From NCBI GenBank assembly GCA_014304965.1, contig JACRTZ010000153.1, positions 1-7,346 of the forward strand: DNA of 7,346 nucleotides, written 5' to 3'. Below the pieces are notes generated by a model that saw only the letters and a list, made by a program, of their open reading frames with translations, was not told where the DNA came from and searched no databases. Both the position numbers and the translations under genes were made by a program. This document shows, piece by piece, positions 1-5,006 of the stretch (the first letter of the stretch is position 1; every line of letters starts with the position of its first letter). This stretch comes from Vulcanimicrobiota bacterium (GTDB taxonomy: Bacteria; Vulcanimicrobiota; Vulcanimicrobiia; Vulcanimicrobiales; Vulcanimicrobiaceae).

Positions 1-2
1 CG

Positions 3-524
3 CTAGAACTCGCGTATGGCGAGCCTGTGGATGCCTTATTACCGCTCACGGTGCTCATCGTCGCGATTTGTTATCGCGTTTTCCCAATCCGTCCTATCCA
101 CGTTTCCTTGGTGGCAGGGCTTGCTACATTACCCGAATTTGCAACTCGTCTTTGGCAATGGACACAATGGCCTGTTGTCTCCAGTCTTTGCAGCGCTCAT
201 TATCGAAATTGCAATGCTTGGCTAGAACCGTTCGCGTTTACGGCATTGCACATTGCGGTTTGGTTAGGAATAGTCGTCACAATCGCGTTCTTCGTGCGCC
301 GAGGCGTGCTCCTGTCAGCAATGTATGCCTCGCTGTTGTTTGCGATGACGATCGGTTTCAACCTGAAATCTCCGATTTTTGTCGGCGACATTTCGCAATA
401 CTCCGTCTACGCATGGTCCTATCATCCTCGTCCACCGGAAAGCAGATTGATTGTGGTTCCAAGTGCGTTACCTGAGAACAAACAACGAAACTCGCACGCC
501 AAATTCGGCCTCCCGAGACCATGA
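3..524 (+). CDS. C-terminal part of an unidentified integral membrane protein (5' end outside window)
   Basis: The frame is open from the left edge of the window to the TGA at 522-524, so the gene probably starts upstream; the first in-window start codon is GTG at 27. I do not recognise the family. The visible 173 residues have about four hydrophobic stretches: one just after the left edge (LLPLTVLIVAICYRVF), a weaker one around HVSLVAGLATLPEF, and two strong ones (ALHIAVWLGIVVTIAFFV and SAMYASLLFAMTIGF). A polar, proline-containing tail of about 50 residues follows. The stop overlaps the start of the next gene as ATGA (521-524), which suggests translational coupling. Base composition is about 51% GC by hand count over 1-480, clearly below the downstream genes, so this piece may be of foreign origin. 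An overlapping open frame at 68-475 is a less hydrophobic alternative. Confidence 0.5.
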   Translation, partial: LELAYGEPVDALLPLTVLIVAICYRVFPIRPIHVSLVAGLATLPEFATRLWQWTQWPVVSSLCSAHYRNCNAWLEPFAFTALHIAVWLGIVVTIAFFVRRGVLLSAMYASLLFAMTIGFNLKSPIFVGDISQYSVYAWSYHPRPPESRLIVVPSALPENKQRNSHAKFGLPRP

Positions 525-1360
525 AACTCTATGAGTGTGTGCCGAATGTTTCCGAGGGGCGTGACAAGGCGATTTTGGATGCGTGCGCGGCCGCGATCGA
601 AGACGCGGGCGCCACGCTCGCTCATCGGACGAGTGACGACGTCCACCATCGTTCGGTCTTCACGTTTTTCGGAGACGCAAAGGCCGTGGGCGACGCAGCC
701 CTAGCGCTGGCGCGCGTCACGACCGAGAAGATCGACCTGCGCGAGCACCGCGGCGCGCATCCGCGCATCGGCGCCCTCGACGTCCTCCCGTTCGTGCCGC
801 TCGGCGACGCGACCATGGACGACGCCGTCAAGCTCGCGCGTGGAACGGCAAAGCGCATCTGGGACGAACTCCACGTGCCGTCTGTGTTTTATGCCAACGC
901 GGCCGCGAGCCCGCAGCGCCGGCTGCTCGCCGACGTGCGCACCGGGGAGTTCGAAGGATTGATCGAGCGCGGACATCGCGGCGGGCCGCCCGACGTGGGC
1001 GACGTCCAAGCCCATCCGAGCGCCGGCGCAATTGCCGTCGGCGCCAGAGATTTTCTCATTGCCTTCAACGTCGTACTGCGCACTGGCGATCTCGGCATCG
1101 CGCGCGACATCGCGCGCTGTTTACGCGAGCGGAACGGCGGTCTGCGAACGCTGCGCGCGCTCGGTATCAAACTCGGCGACTTCCACACGCAGATCTCGTG
1201 CAACATCACCGACGTGCACGCCACCCCGCTTCATCGCGTGGTCGGCCTCATCCGCACGCACGCCGCCCGCTACGGTGTCGGCATCGAGGGCTGCGAATTG
1301 ATCGGCTTAATTCCGCGGGCCGCGCTGAACTCGCTCGCGGCGCACGAACTCGGCGGCTAA
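521..1360 (+). CDS. ftcD: Glutamate formimidoyltransferase (FTCD N-terminal-type, single domain)
   Basis: The product transfers the formimidoyl group between N-formimidoyl-L-glutamate and tetrahydrofolate, linking histidine breakdown to the one-carbon pool in the cytoplasm. The 279-residue protein starts with the family signature ECVPNVSEGRD (residues 5-15). It then shows HHRSVFTFFGD (42-52) and HPRIGALDVLPFVP (80-93), whose His80 lines up with the conserved catalytic histidine of the family. GARDFLIAFNVVL (174-186) and a QISCNITD...TPLHRV block (224-240) follow. It is slightly shorter than the roughly 300-residue stand-alone bacterial enzymes and lacks the C-terminal cyclodeaminase domain of the fused animal enzyme. 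The ATG at 521 sits inside the stop of the upstream frame, with no clear Shine-Dalgarno, so coupling probably drives initiation. No other hut genes are visible nearby. Family assignment is secure; the physiological direction is inferred. Confidence 0.92.
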   Translation: MKLYECVPNVSEGRDKAILDACAAAIEDAGATLAHRTSDDVHHRSVFTFFGDAKAVGDAALALARVTTEKIDLREHRGAHPRIGALDVLPFVPLGDATMDDAVKLARGTAKRIWDELHVPSVFYANAAASPQRRLLADVRTGEFEGLIERGHRGGPPDVGDVQAHPSAGAIAVGARDFLIAFNVVLRTGDLGIARDIARCLRERNGGLRTLRALGIKLGDFHTQISCNITDVHATPLHRVVGLIRTHAARYGVGIEGCELIGLIPRAALNSLAAHELGG

Positions 1361-1372
1361 TGAGGCCGCCGA
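1350..1372 (+). other. GC-rich hairpin spanning the ftcD stop codon
   Basis: CGGCGGC at 1351-1357 pairs with GCCGCCG at 1365-1371 around a 7-nt loop that contains the TAA stop. A flanking T1350-A1372 pair extends the stem to 8 bp. It lies between the convergent ftcD and amt-microprotein genes and could protect the 3' end of the ftcD message. The bases after it on the plus strand are A-rich, not T-rich, so it is not a standard intrinsic terminator. Confidence 0.35.
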
Positions 1373-1381
1373 ACAAAAAGA

Positions 1382-1531
1382 CTACGCTGCTACGGTAACC
1401 GGTGCGCCGGAGACGCGCTTCGCCGAAGGCGGCTGGTGCAGCGCGTGTACGAAGCGCGGCGAGGCCGGTAAGACCATCCAGGCCCCGACGACTGCGACGA
1501 ACGATCCGAAGGCGATGGCAATTTCGAACAT
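1382..1531 (-). CDS. 49-aa single-pass membrane microprotein encoded directly downstream of amt
   Basis: This short gene has not been matched to a named family. The amt stop TAG is itself part of a strong Shine-Dalgarno, TAGGAG, placed six bases before an ATG at 1531-1529; the frame runs 49 codons to a TAG at 1384-1382. Residues 2-22 form one strongly hydrophobic helix (FEIAIAFGSFVAVVGAWMVL). A short tail follows with Pro34-Pro35, histidines and basic residues R26, K38 and R39, so a cytoplasmic C-terminus is the likelier topology. Within the helix A5, G9, A13 and A17 fall at every fourth residue, giving a small-residue face suited to packing against another helix. The gene is nine bases from amt and in the same frame, so it should be cotranscribed and translated by reinitiation. 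Its partner is plausibly Amt, but that is inference from position. Confidence 0.6.
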   Translation of the reverse strand: MFEIAIAFGSFVAVVGAWMVLPASPRFVHALHQPPSAKRVSGAPVTVAA

Positions 1532-1540
1532 GCTCTTCTC

Positions 1541-2779
1541 CTAAGCGGCGTAGGCGATTTCCGAGTGCTGTGACATATCGAGGCCCATGAGTTCTTCATT
1601 TTCGCTGACGCGCAGCCCGACGAACAGATTGATGAACTTCAAAATGGCGAAGGTGACGACGGCTGAATAGACCCACGCCGCGAGCACGGCCAGCGCCTGA
1701 ATGCCGAGCTGCTTGGGATTGCCGGCGAACAGGCCGTTCGCACCGCCCGCGTTGACGACAGTGGTCGCGAACAGCCCGGTGCAGAGCGCGCCGATCGTGC
1801 CGCCGATGCCGTGCACGGCCCACACGTCGAGCGCGTCGTCCACTTTGATTTTGTCGCGCATCTGCACGGCGGCGTAGCATCCGAGCGCAACGACCAATCC
1901 GATGATGATGGACGCCGCCGGCGTCACATAGCCCGCGGCCGGCGTGATCGCAACGAGGCCCGCCACGGACCCCGCGGCAGCACCGGAGACGCTCGGCACG
2001 CCCTTGTGCATCCACGAAATCGTCATCCAGGTCAGCGCCGCCATCGCGGCGGCGGTATTGGTATTCACGAACGCCGCCGCGGCCAGACCGTTTGCGCCGA
2101 GCGCGCTGCCGGCATTGAATCCGAACCAGCCGAACCACAAGAGCGCGACGCCGAGCATCACCATCGTCATGTCGTGCGGGCCGGCGTGCTCCTCATCGGG
2201 TTTGAGCAGCCGCGGGCCAAGCACGAACGCCGCCACGAGTGCGGACACGCCGGACGAAATATGGACGACAGTGCCCCCCGCAAAATCGAGCGCGCCCATT
2301 TTGGCGAGCCAGCCGCCGTGTCCCCACACCCAATGCGCGATCGGGTCGTACACGAGCGTCGCCCACATCAAACTGAAGATGACGAACGCTTTGAAACGCT
2401 TGCGTTCCGCAAACGCGCCGGTGATGAGCGCCGGCGTGATCACCGCGAACATCATTTGAAAGACCATATAGGCCTGATGCGGGATCGTCGCCGCGTAATC
2501 GGGGTTCGGCGTCAAGCCGACGTGATTCAAACCGATCCAGGAGAGGTCGCCGATCAGTCCCCAACCCTTCACGTCCGGCCCGAAGGCCAACGAATAGCCC
2601 CACAACACCCACTGGACGCTGATCAGGCATAAAACGAAGAAGCTGTGCATGACCGTCGAGAGCACGTTCTTGCGCCGCACGAGGCCGCCGTAAAAGAAGC
2701 CCAAACCGGGCGTCATCAGCATGACCAGCGCCGCGCATGCCAAGACCCAAGCGGTGTCGCCTGAGCTGATCTTGTCCAT
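1541..2779 (-). CDS. amt: Ammonium transporter, Amt/MEP family
   Basis: This is an inner-membrane ammonium channel/transporter with the full Amt fold of 11 helices. The 412 residues cover the mature Escherichia coli AmtB length. Landmarks in order: PGLGFFYGGLVR (24-35); FQMMFAVIT (107-115), with the outer Phe gate at F111; AHWVWGHGG (148-156), with the recruitment-site Trp at W152; ALDFAGGTVVHI (163-174), with Asp165 and pore His173; WFGWFGFNAGSA (215-226), with the second Phe gate at F219; and AVHGIGGTIG (321-330), with pore His323. The cytoplasmic C-terminus GLRVSENEELMGLD...HSEIAYAA keeps the conserved regulatory pattern that PII proteins contact in other species. The start chosen gives a short polar N-terminus ahead of helix 1. 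The AGGA before the ATG is too close (one base) to act as a normal ribosome site. No glnB/glnK gene is adjacent; mazF lies 82 bp upstream and a microprotein gene nine bases downstream. Confidence 0.97.
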   Translation of the reverse strand: MDKISSGDTAWVLACAALVMLMTPGLGFFYGGLVRRKNVLSTVMHSFFVLCLISVQWVLWGYSLAFGPDVKGWGLIGDLSWIGLNHVGLTPNPDYAATIPHQAYMVFQMMFAVITPALITGAFAERKRFKAFVIFSLMWATLVYDPIAHWVWGHGGWLAKMGALDFAGGTVVHISSGVSALVAAFVLGPRLLKPDEEHAGPHDMTMVMLGVALLWFGWFGFNAGSALGANGLAAAAFVNTNTAAAMAALTWMTISWMHKGVPSVSGAAAGSVAGLVAITPAAGYVTPAASIIIGLVVALGCYAAVQMRDKIKVDDALDVWAVHGIGGTIGALCTGLFATTVVNAGGANGLFAGNPKQLGIQALAVLAAWVYSAVVTFAILKFINLFVGLRVSENEELMGLDMSQHSEIAYAA

Positions 2780-2812
2780 GTCCTACTCTAGTCCGAACGG
2801 CCGTCCGGGCAA
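2780..2812 (-). promoter_or_regulatory. Candidate amt promoter with a near-palindrome in its spacer
   Basis: Reading on the minus strand, TTGCCC (2812-2807, four of six consensus bases) is followed by a 16-bp spacer and TAGAGT (2790-2785, four of six). TAGAGT ends five bases before the amt ATG, so any transcript would have almost no leader. The spacer carries a 16-bp near-palindrome at 2793-2808, with a perfect ACGGCCGT core (2797-2804) and CCG/CGG ends, the usual place for a repressor or activator site. Both hexamers are weak matches, so the promoter call is tentative. Confidence 0.35.
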
Positions 2813-2834
2813 TTCGACGATTGGTAAACGGGCG

Positions 2835-2844
2835 CGGCTAGCCG
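2835..2844. repeat. Perfect 10-bp palindrome between mazF and amt
   Basis: CGGCTAGCCG is its own reverse complement. It lies 18 bp beyond the mazF stop and about 55 bp before the amt start. It could be a protein-binding site for amt control or a small hairpin at the end of the mazEF message. On the minus strand it is preceded, not followed, by a T-run (2861-2857), so it does not look like an intrinsic terminator. Confidence 0.35.
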
Positions 2845-2861
2845 TTCGCCACGTGTAAAAA

Positions 2862-3200
2862 TCAGGTGATTCCGAGAAAATCTCCGAGCAGGTCGCGAAC
2901 GGCTCGAACCGACGCTTCGGTCGCGCGCTCGGCGAACTCCACGTTGCGAGCGCGCCAGTCGAGGCTCTTGACGTGGTCGATTAACACCTGGCCGCCGATC
3001 CTTTGCAAGTCGCGTAACGGAACTTCGAAGGGATAACCCTTCTGCCGCATCGTGATCGCGCAGCCGACGAGGAGCGACATCTTATCGTTGTACCTTCTTG
3101 GCGAAAGAACGAGGAACGGCCGGCGCCCCGACTGTTCGTGACCAACGGTTGGAGAAAGCGATAGCCAGACGACGTCACCCGCTTCAGGAACGTATTCCAA
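2862..3200 (-). CDS. mazF: MazF/ChpB-type endoribonuclease toxin
   Basis: This is the toxin of a type II toxin-antitoxin pair: a sequence-specific, ribosome-independent mRNA interferase that is held inactive by MazE. The 112-residue PemK/MazF domain is complete. It opens with YVPEAGDVVWL (3-13), then has HEQSGRRPFLVLSP (21-34), carrying the conserved catalytic-region arginine, and CAITMRQKGYPFEV (47-60), with the conserved Thr50. The VKSLDWRAR block (77-85) is typical of chromosomal MazF/ChpB proteins. The start is TTG at 3200, four bases after the mazE stop. No ATG or GTG is available in frame until residue 41, which would remove the catalytic arginine, so the TTG is the only sensible start and would limit toxin output relative to antitoxin. 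No damaging change is visible, so the toxin looks functional. Confidence 0.95.
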   Translation of the reverse strand: MEYVPEAGDVVWLSLSPTVGHEQSGRRPFLVLSPRRYNDKMSLLVGCAITMRQKGYPFEVPLRDLQRIGGQVLIDHVKSLDWRARNVEFAERATEASVRAVRDLLGDFLGIT

Positions 3201-3204
3201 GCCG

Positions 3205-3453
3205 CTACCAGCGCTCTCGCCCGATGAGATCTTGGAACTCAGCGGGATGCGAGTTCTCAGGGGTGATCCGGTCGATCAACTCGTCGACTCTCGCCCGCGG
3301 CTTGCGCACGGATAACACGTCGCCGCTAACGGTTAGTTCGACCGACGCCCCGTCTTCGAGCCCGCAGTGACGCGCTACCGCACGCGGAATCCGCAGCGCA
3401 AGCGAGTTTCCCGCCTTAAAAATAACGGCGTCGTACACGATTGCTTTGTTCAC
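3205..3453 (-). CDS. mazE: MazE-type antitoxin (AbrB/SpoVT DNA-binding domain)
   Basis: This 82-residue antitoxin should neutralise the MazF encoded four bases downstream and repress the shared promoter. Residues 1-50 form the swapped-hairpin AbrB-like DNA-binding domain, with the signature FKAGNSLALRIP (12-23) followed by VELTVSGDVLSV (38-49). The C-terminal tail, DELIDRITPENSHPAEF...GRERW, matches the conserved MazE region that wraps around and blocks MazF. The start is GTG at 3453-3451, with no Shine-Dalgarno ahead of it. A consensus-like promoter places the expected transcription start on that same base, so translation is probably leaderless. The remains of an aldehyde dehydrogenase gene run divergently from the other side of the promoter. 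Family identity is secure from both halves. Confidence 0.94.
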   Translation of the reverse strand: MNKAIVYDAVIFKAGNSLALRIPRAVARHCGLEDGASVELTVSGDVLSVRKPRARVDELIDRITPENSHPAEFQDLIGRERW

Positions 3454-3488
3454 ACATTGTATATACGCCCCGCAGCATTCATTGTCAA
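3453..3488 (-). promoter_or_regulatory. mazEF promoter, predicted leaderless, with candidate MazE operator sites
   Basis: On the minus strand, a perfect TTGACA -35 box (3488-3483) is separated by 17 bp from TATATA (3465-3460). Six bases later comes the mazE GTG, so the expected +1 at normal spacing is the G of the start codon (3453). The -10 box is embedded in the perfect palindrome GTATATAC (3459-3466). The hexamer CATTGT (plus strand) occurs twice, at 3455-3460 and 3480-3485, 25 bp apart, overlapping the -10 and -35 boxes. These repeats are plausible operators for MazE or the MazEF complex; that role is inferred. Confidence 0.7.
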
Positions 3489-3489
3489 G

Positions 3490-3518
3490 TTGGACGGCCG
3501 CGTTCGGCTGAGGTCCAA
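3490..3518. repeat. Inverted repeat TTGGAC/GTCCAA upstream of the aldehyde dehydrogenase remnant
   Basis: TTGGAC at 3490-3495 and GTCCAA at 3513-3518 are exact inverted copies separated by 17 bp. They lie just beyond the mazEF -35 box and about 45 bp before the start codon of the broken aldehyde dehydrogenase gene. They could be an old operator for that gene. I see no convincing plus-strand -35/-10 pair around them. Confidence 0.25.
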
Positions 3519-3560
3519 TCGCGTACGCAAATAGGATTAGTGCCCTGCTTGGAGGGAATC

Positions 3561-3695
3561 GTGCCAGCTTCGACCGCGTCCGAGCCGCTTCGGACCGTCA
3601 ATCCCGCAAACGGCGAACCGCTCACCGAATACCCCGTCCACGAAAAGGCGGACGTCGAGCGCATCCTCGACGGCGCGAAGCCTGCCGCGGAATAA
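3561..3695 (+). pseudogene. 5' remnant of an aldehyde dehydrogenase gene
   Basis: A good Shine-Dalgarno (GGAGGGA, 3551-3557) precedes a GTG at 3561. The 44 residues that follow contain LRTVNPANGEPLTEYPVHE, the N-terminal signature of NAD(P)-dependent aldehyde dehydrogenases of the succinate-semialdehyde type, and continue into the start of the first helix (VERILDGAK). A TAA at 3693-3695 ends the frame, and nothing in the next 75 bp resembles the rest of the roughly 450-500 residue enzyme; a different gene follows. The Rossmann fold, catalytic Cys and Glu are all missing, so no enzyme can be made. The simplest reading is a deletion or rearrangement that removed most of the gene and joined its head to this locus. 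A 44-residue peptide could still be translated. The exact subfamily of the lost enzyme cannot be fixed from this fragment. Confidence 0.7.
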
Positions 3696-3794
3696 GACCT
3701 AGAAACAACCGGCCGAAGGTCCCCAGGCACGGTAGCGCCGCCGCCGCGAAGCGTTCTGGTTACATATGTTGTGCCTCGAGTCAGCGCTTTCGTG

Positions 3795-5006
3795 ATGCGC
3801 TTGTGGGCCTTCTTCATCGCGATCGCGTCGTTCTCGCTCGCAGGCCTGTCATATTGGTCGCGCCATATCGTGCCGACGCCGCCCGCGGTCGCGCTGATCG
3901 GCGTCGAGTTGCCGCTCGCCGGCAACGACGGCGCGACCGGCGTCGCGACCGCGTCTGCCATACGGCTTGCGATCGAGGAAGCGCAAAAGCGGGCTTGGAC
4001 CGGCGTGCGCGTGGCCGCCGACGTCAGAGACGGCTCGCATCACGGCTACGCAAACCCGCACACCGACGAAGGGCGCGACGACGTTGGTGAAGTCAAAGCC
4101 GCAAGCACGATCCTCAACGATTTCATCCGCAGTCCGGCACAAGTGGTTGCGGCCGTAGGCGGACTCACGCCGCCCGTCGCCGCGACCCTTGCGCGCGACG
4201 CGGAAAAGCGTAATCTCCCGCTGCTGACGATCGCTCCGCTCCCCGTCCGGTGCAGCGCATCGTTCCAGAGCCGGATGTACGCGGCTTCGATCGCGGGTAA
4301 TGCTGCGCGCGAAGCGAGCGCCGCCGCAACCTTCGCCCGCAGCCGTCATTATAGGCGCCTCGCGATTCTCGACGACGGAGAACCGGAACGGCGCAAAGTC
4401 GCGGACTGTTTGGGCATCATCACGCTCCAGCGCGAACGCGAAAGCGAGATTCGCCTGCCGGCGGTGCGAACCGAGAGCGGGTATTACCACGCCCTCAATA
4501 CGATCGCGCTCCGCGGCGTCGATGCGTTCGCATTCGTCGGCCCCGAGTCGCGCGGCACGCTCCTGTGCCCCGCGCGTGCCGCAGGCCGCGTTCTGAAGCC
4601 CGAGTTTCTCAAGAGCACTTTCCACCGGAACTTCGATTCGAAAGCACTGCCGCGCAATTGCGGTTGGATCCGGCGGACCGTGCACGCGCACGATCGCCGG
4701 GCCTATGCGGCGTTCGTCGCCCACTACCGCGCACGCTACGGCAGCAAGCCGCCGCCCGAAGCGGCCGGTGCCTATGCCGCTACGCAGATCGCGATCGCCG
4801 CAATTCGCGGGGCGAACGGCGGCGAAGCACCGTTGCGGGATAAGGTGCTGCGTTCGATGCGCGACCGCAGCTTTTCAACGGTTCTCGGGAATGTTCGACT
4901 GGATTCGCACGGCGAGCCCGATTGGGTCTGGTTCGCCTTCGACCGCCACACGCACGCGCAGTGGTTCGACCACCGCGAGATCGCCGTCAACGCAAAGCTA
5001 AAGTAA
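3795..5006 (+). CDS. Orphan periplasmic-binding-protein-like (LivJ/type 1) protein, membrane-anchored or secreted
   Basis: The 403-residue product resembles substrate-binding proteins of branched-chain amino acid (HAAT) ABC transporters and related type 1 binding folds. Residues 1-20 (MRLWAFFIAIASFSLAGLSY) are a signal peptide or anchor without a lipobox Cys. The first lobe starts with VALIGVELPLAG, then helix SAIRLAIEEAQ, strand VRVAADVRDG and AVVGG-like AAVGGLTPPVAATLAR; the C-terminal part has EAAGAYAATQIAIAAI and FSTVLGNVRLDSHGEPD, both typical of the family. Four cysteines (153, 205, 258, 289) could form disulfides outside the cytoplasm. No permease or ATPase gene adjoins it, so it may serve a distant transporter or act as a sensor; the ligand is unknown. 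The ATG at 3795 was chosen because it begins right at the signal sequence; GTG at 3792 or 3771 are possible. Neither has a clear ribosome site. The 3' end overlaps the convergent aminotransferase gene by 20 bp. Confidence 0.75.
   Translation: MRLWAFFIAIASFSLAGLSYWSRHIVPTPPAVALIGVELPLAGNDGATGVATASAIRLAIEEAQKRAWTGVRVAADVRDGSHHGYANPHTDEGRDDVGEVKAASTILNDFIRSPAQVVAAVGGLTPPVAATLARDAEKRNLPLLTIAPLPVRCSASFQSRMYAASIAGNAAREASAAATFARSRHYRRLAILDDGEPERRKVADCLGIITLQRERESEIRLPAVRTESGYYHALNTIALRGVDAFAFVGPESRGTLLCPARAAGRVLKPEFLKSTFHRNFDSKALPRNCGWIRRTVHAHDRRAYAAFVAHYRARYGSKPPPEAAGAYAATQIAIAAIRGANGGEAPLRDKVLRSMRDRSFSTVLGNVRLDSHGEPDWVWFAFDRHTHAQWFDHREIAVNAKLK

Noticed and set aside
1350..1380. Hairpin plus A/T run after ftcD as an intrinsic terminator
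   Set aside because: On the plus strand the stem is followed by A bases, not T. On the minus strand the T-run comes before the stem. Neither direction fits a standard terminator.
1811..2632. Long open frame (273 codons) on the plus strand inside amt
   Set aside because: It is antisense to a complete, strongly conserved Amt. The predicted product is rich in Arg, His, Asp and Glu with no recognisable domain, typical of a GC-rich shadow frame.
3441..3560. Upstream extension of the aldehyde dehydrogenase remnant frame to 3441
   Set aside because: This part overlaps the mazEF promoter and the start of mazE and has no family similarity. The GGAGG site and GTG at 3561 give the natural start.
3765..3770. 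TATGTT as a -10 box for the binding-protein gene
   Set aside because: No acceptable -35 sequence lies 16-18 bp upstream, so it is not better than chance.
3771..3794. GTG at 3771 as start of the binding-protein gene
   Set aside because: It has no ribosome site and adds eight residues before the signal sequence. The ATG at 3795 begins directly with the typical Met-Arg-hydrophobic pattern. The choice is not certain.
3849..4724. Long open frame (291 codons) on the minus strand inside the binding-protein gene
   Set aside because: The opposite strand encodes a recognisable binding protein with a signal sequence. The antisense product is Arg/Ala-rich and has no motif.
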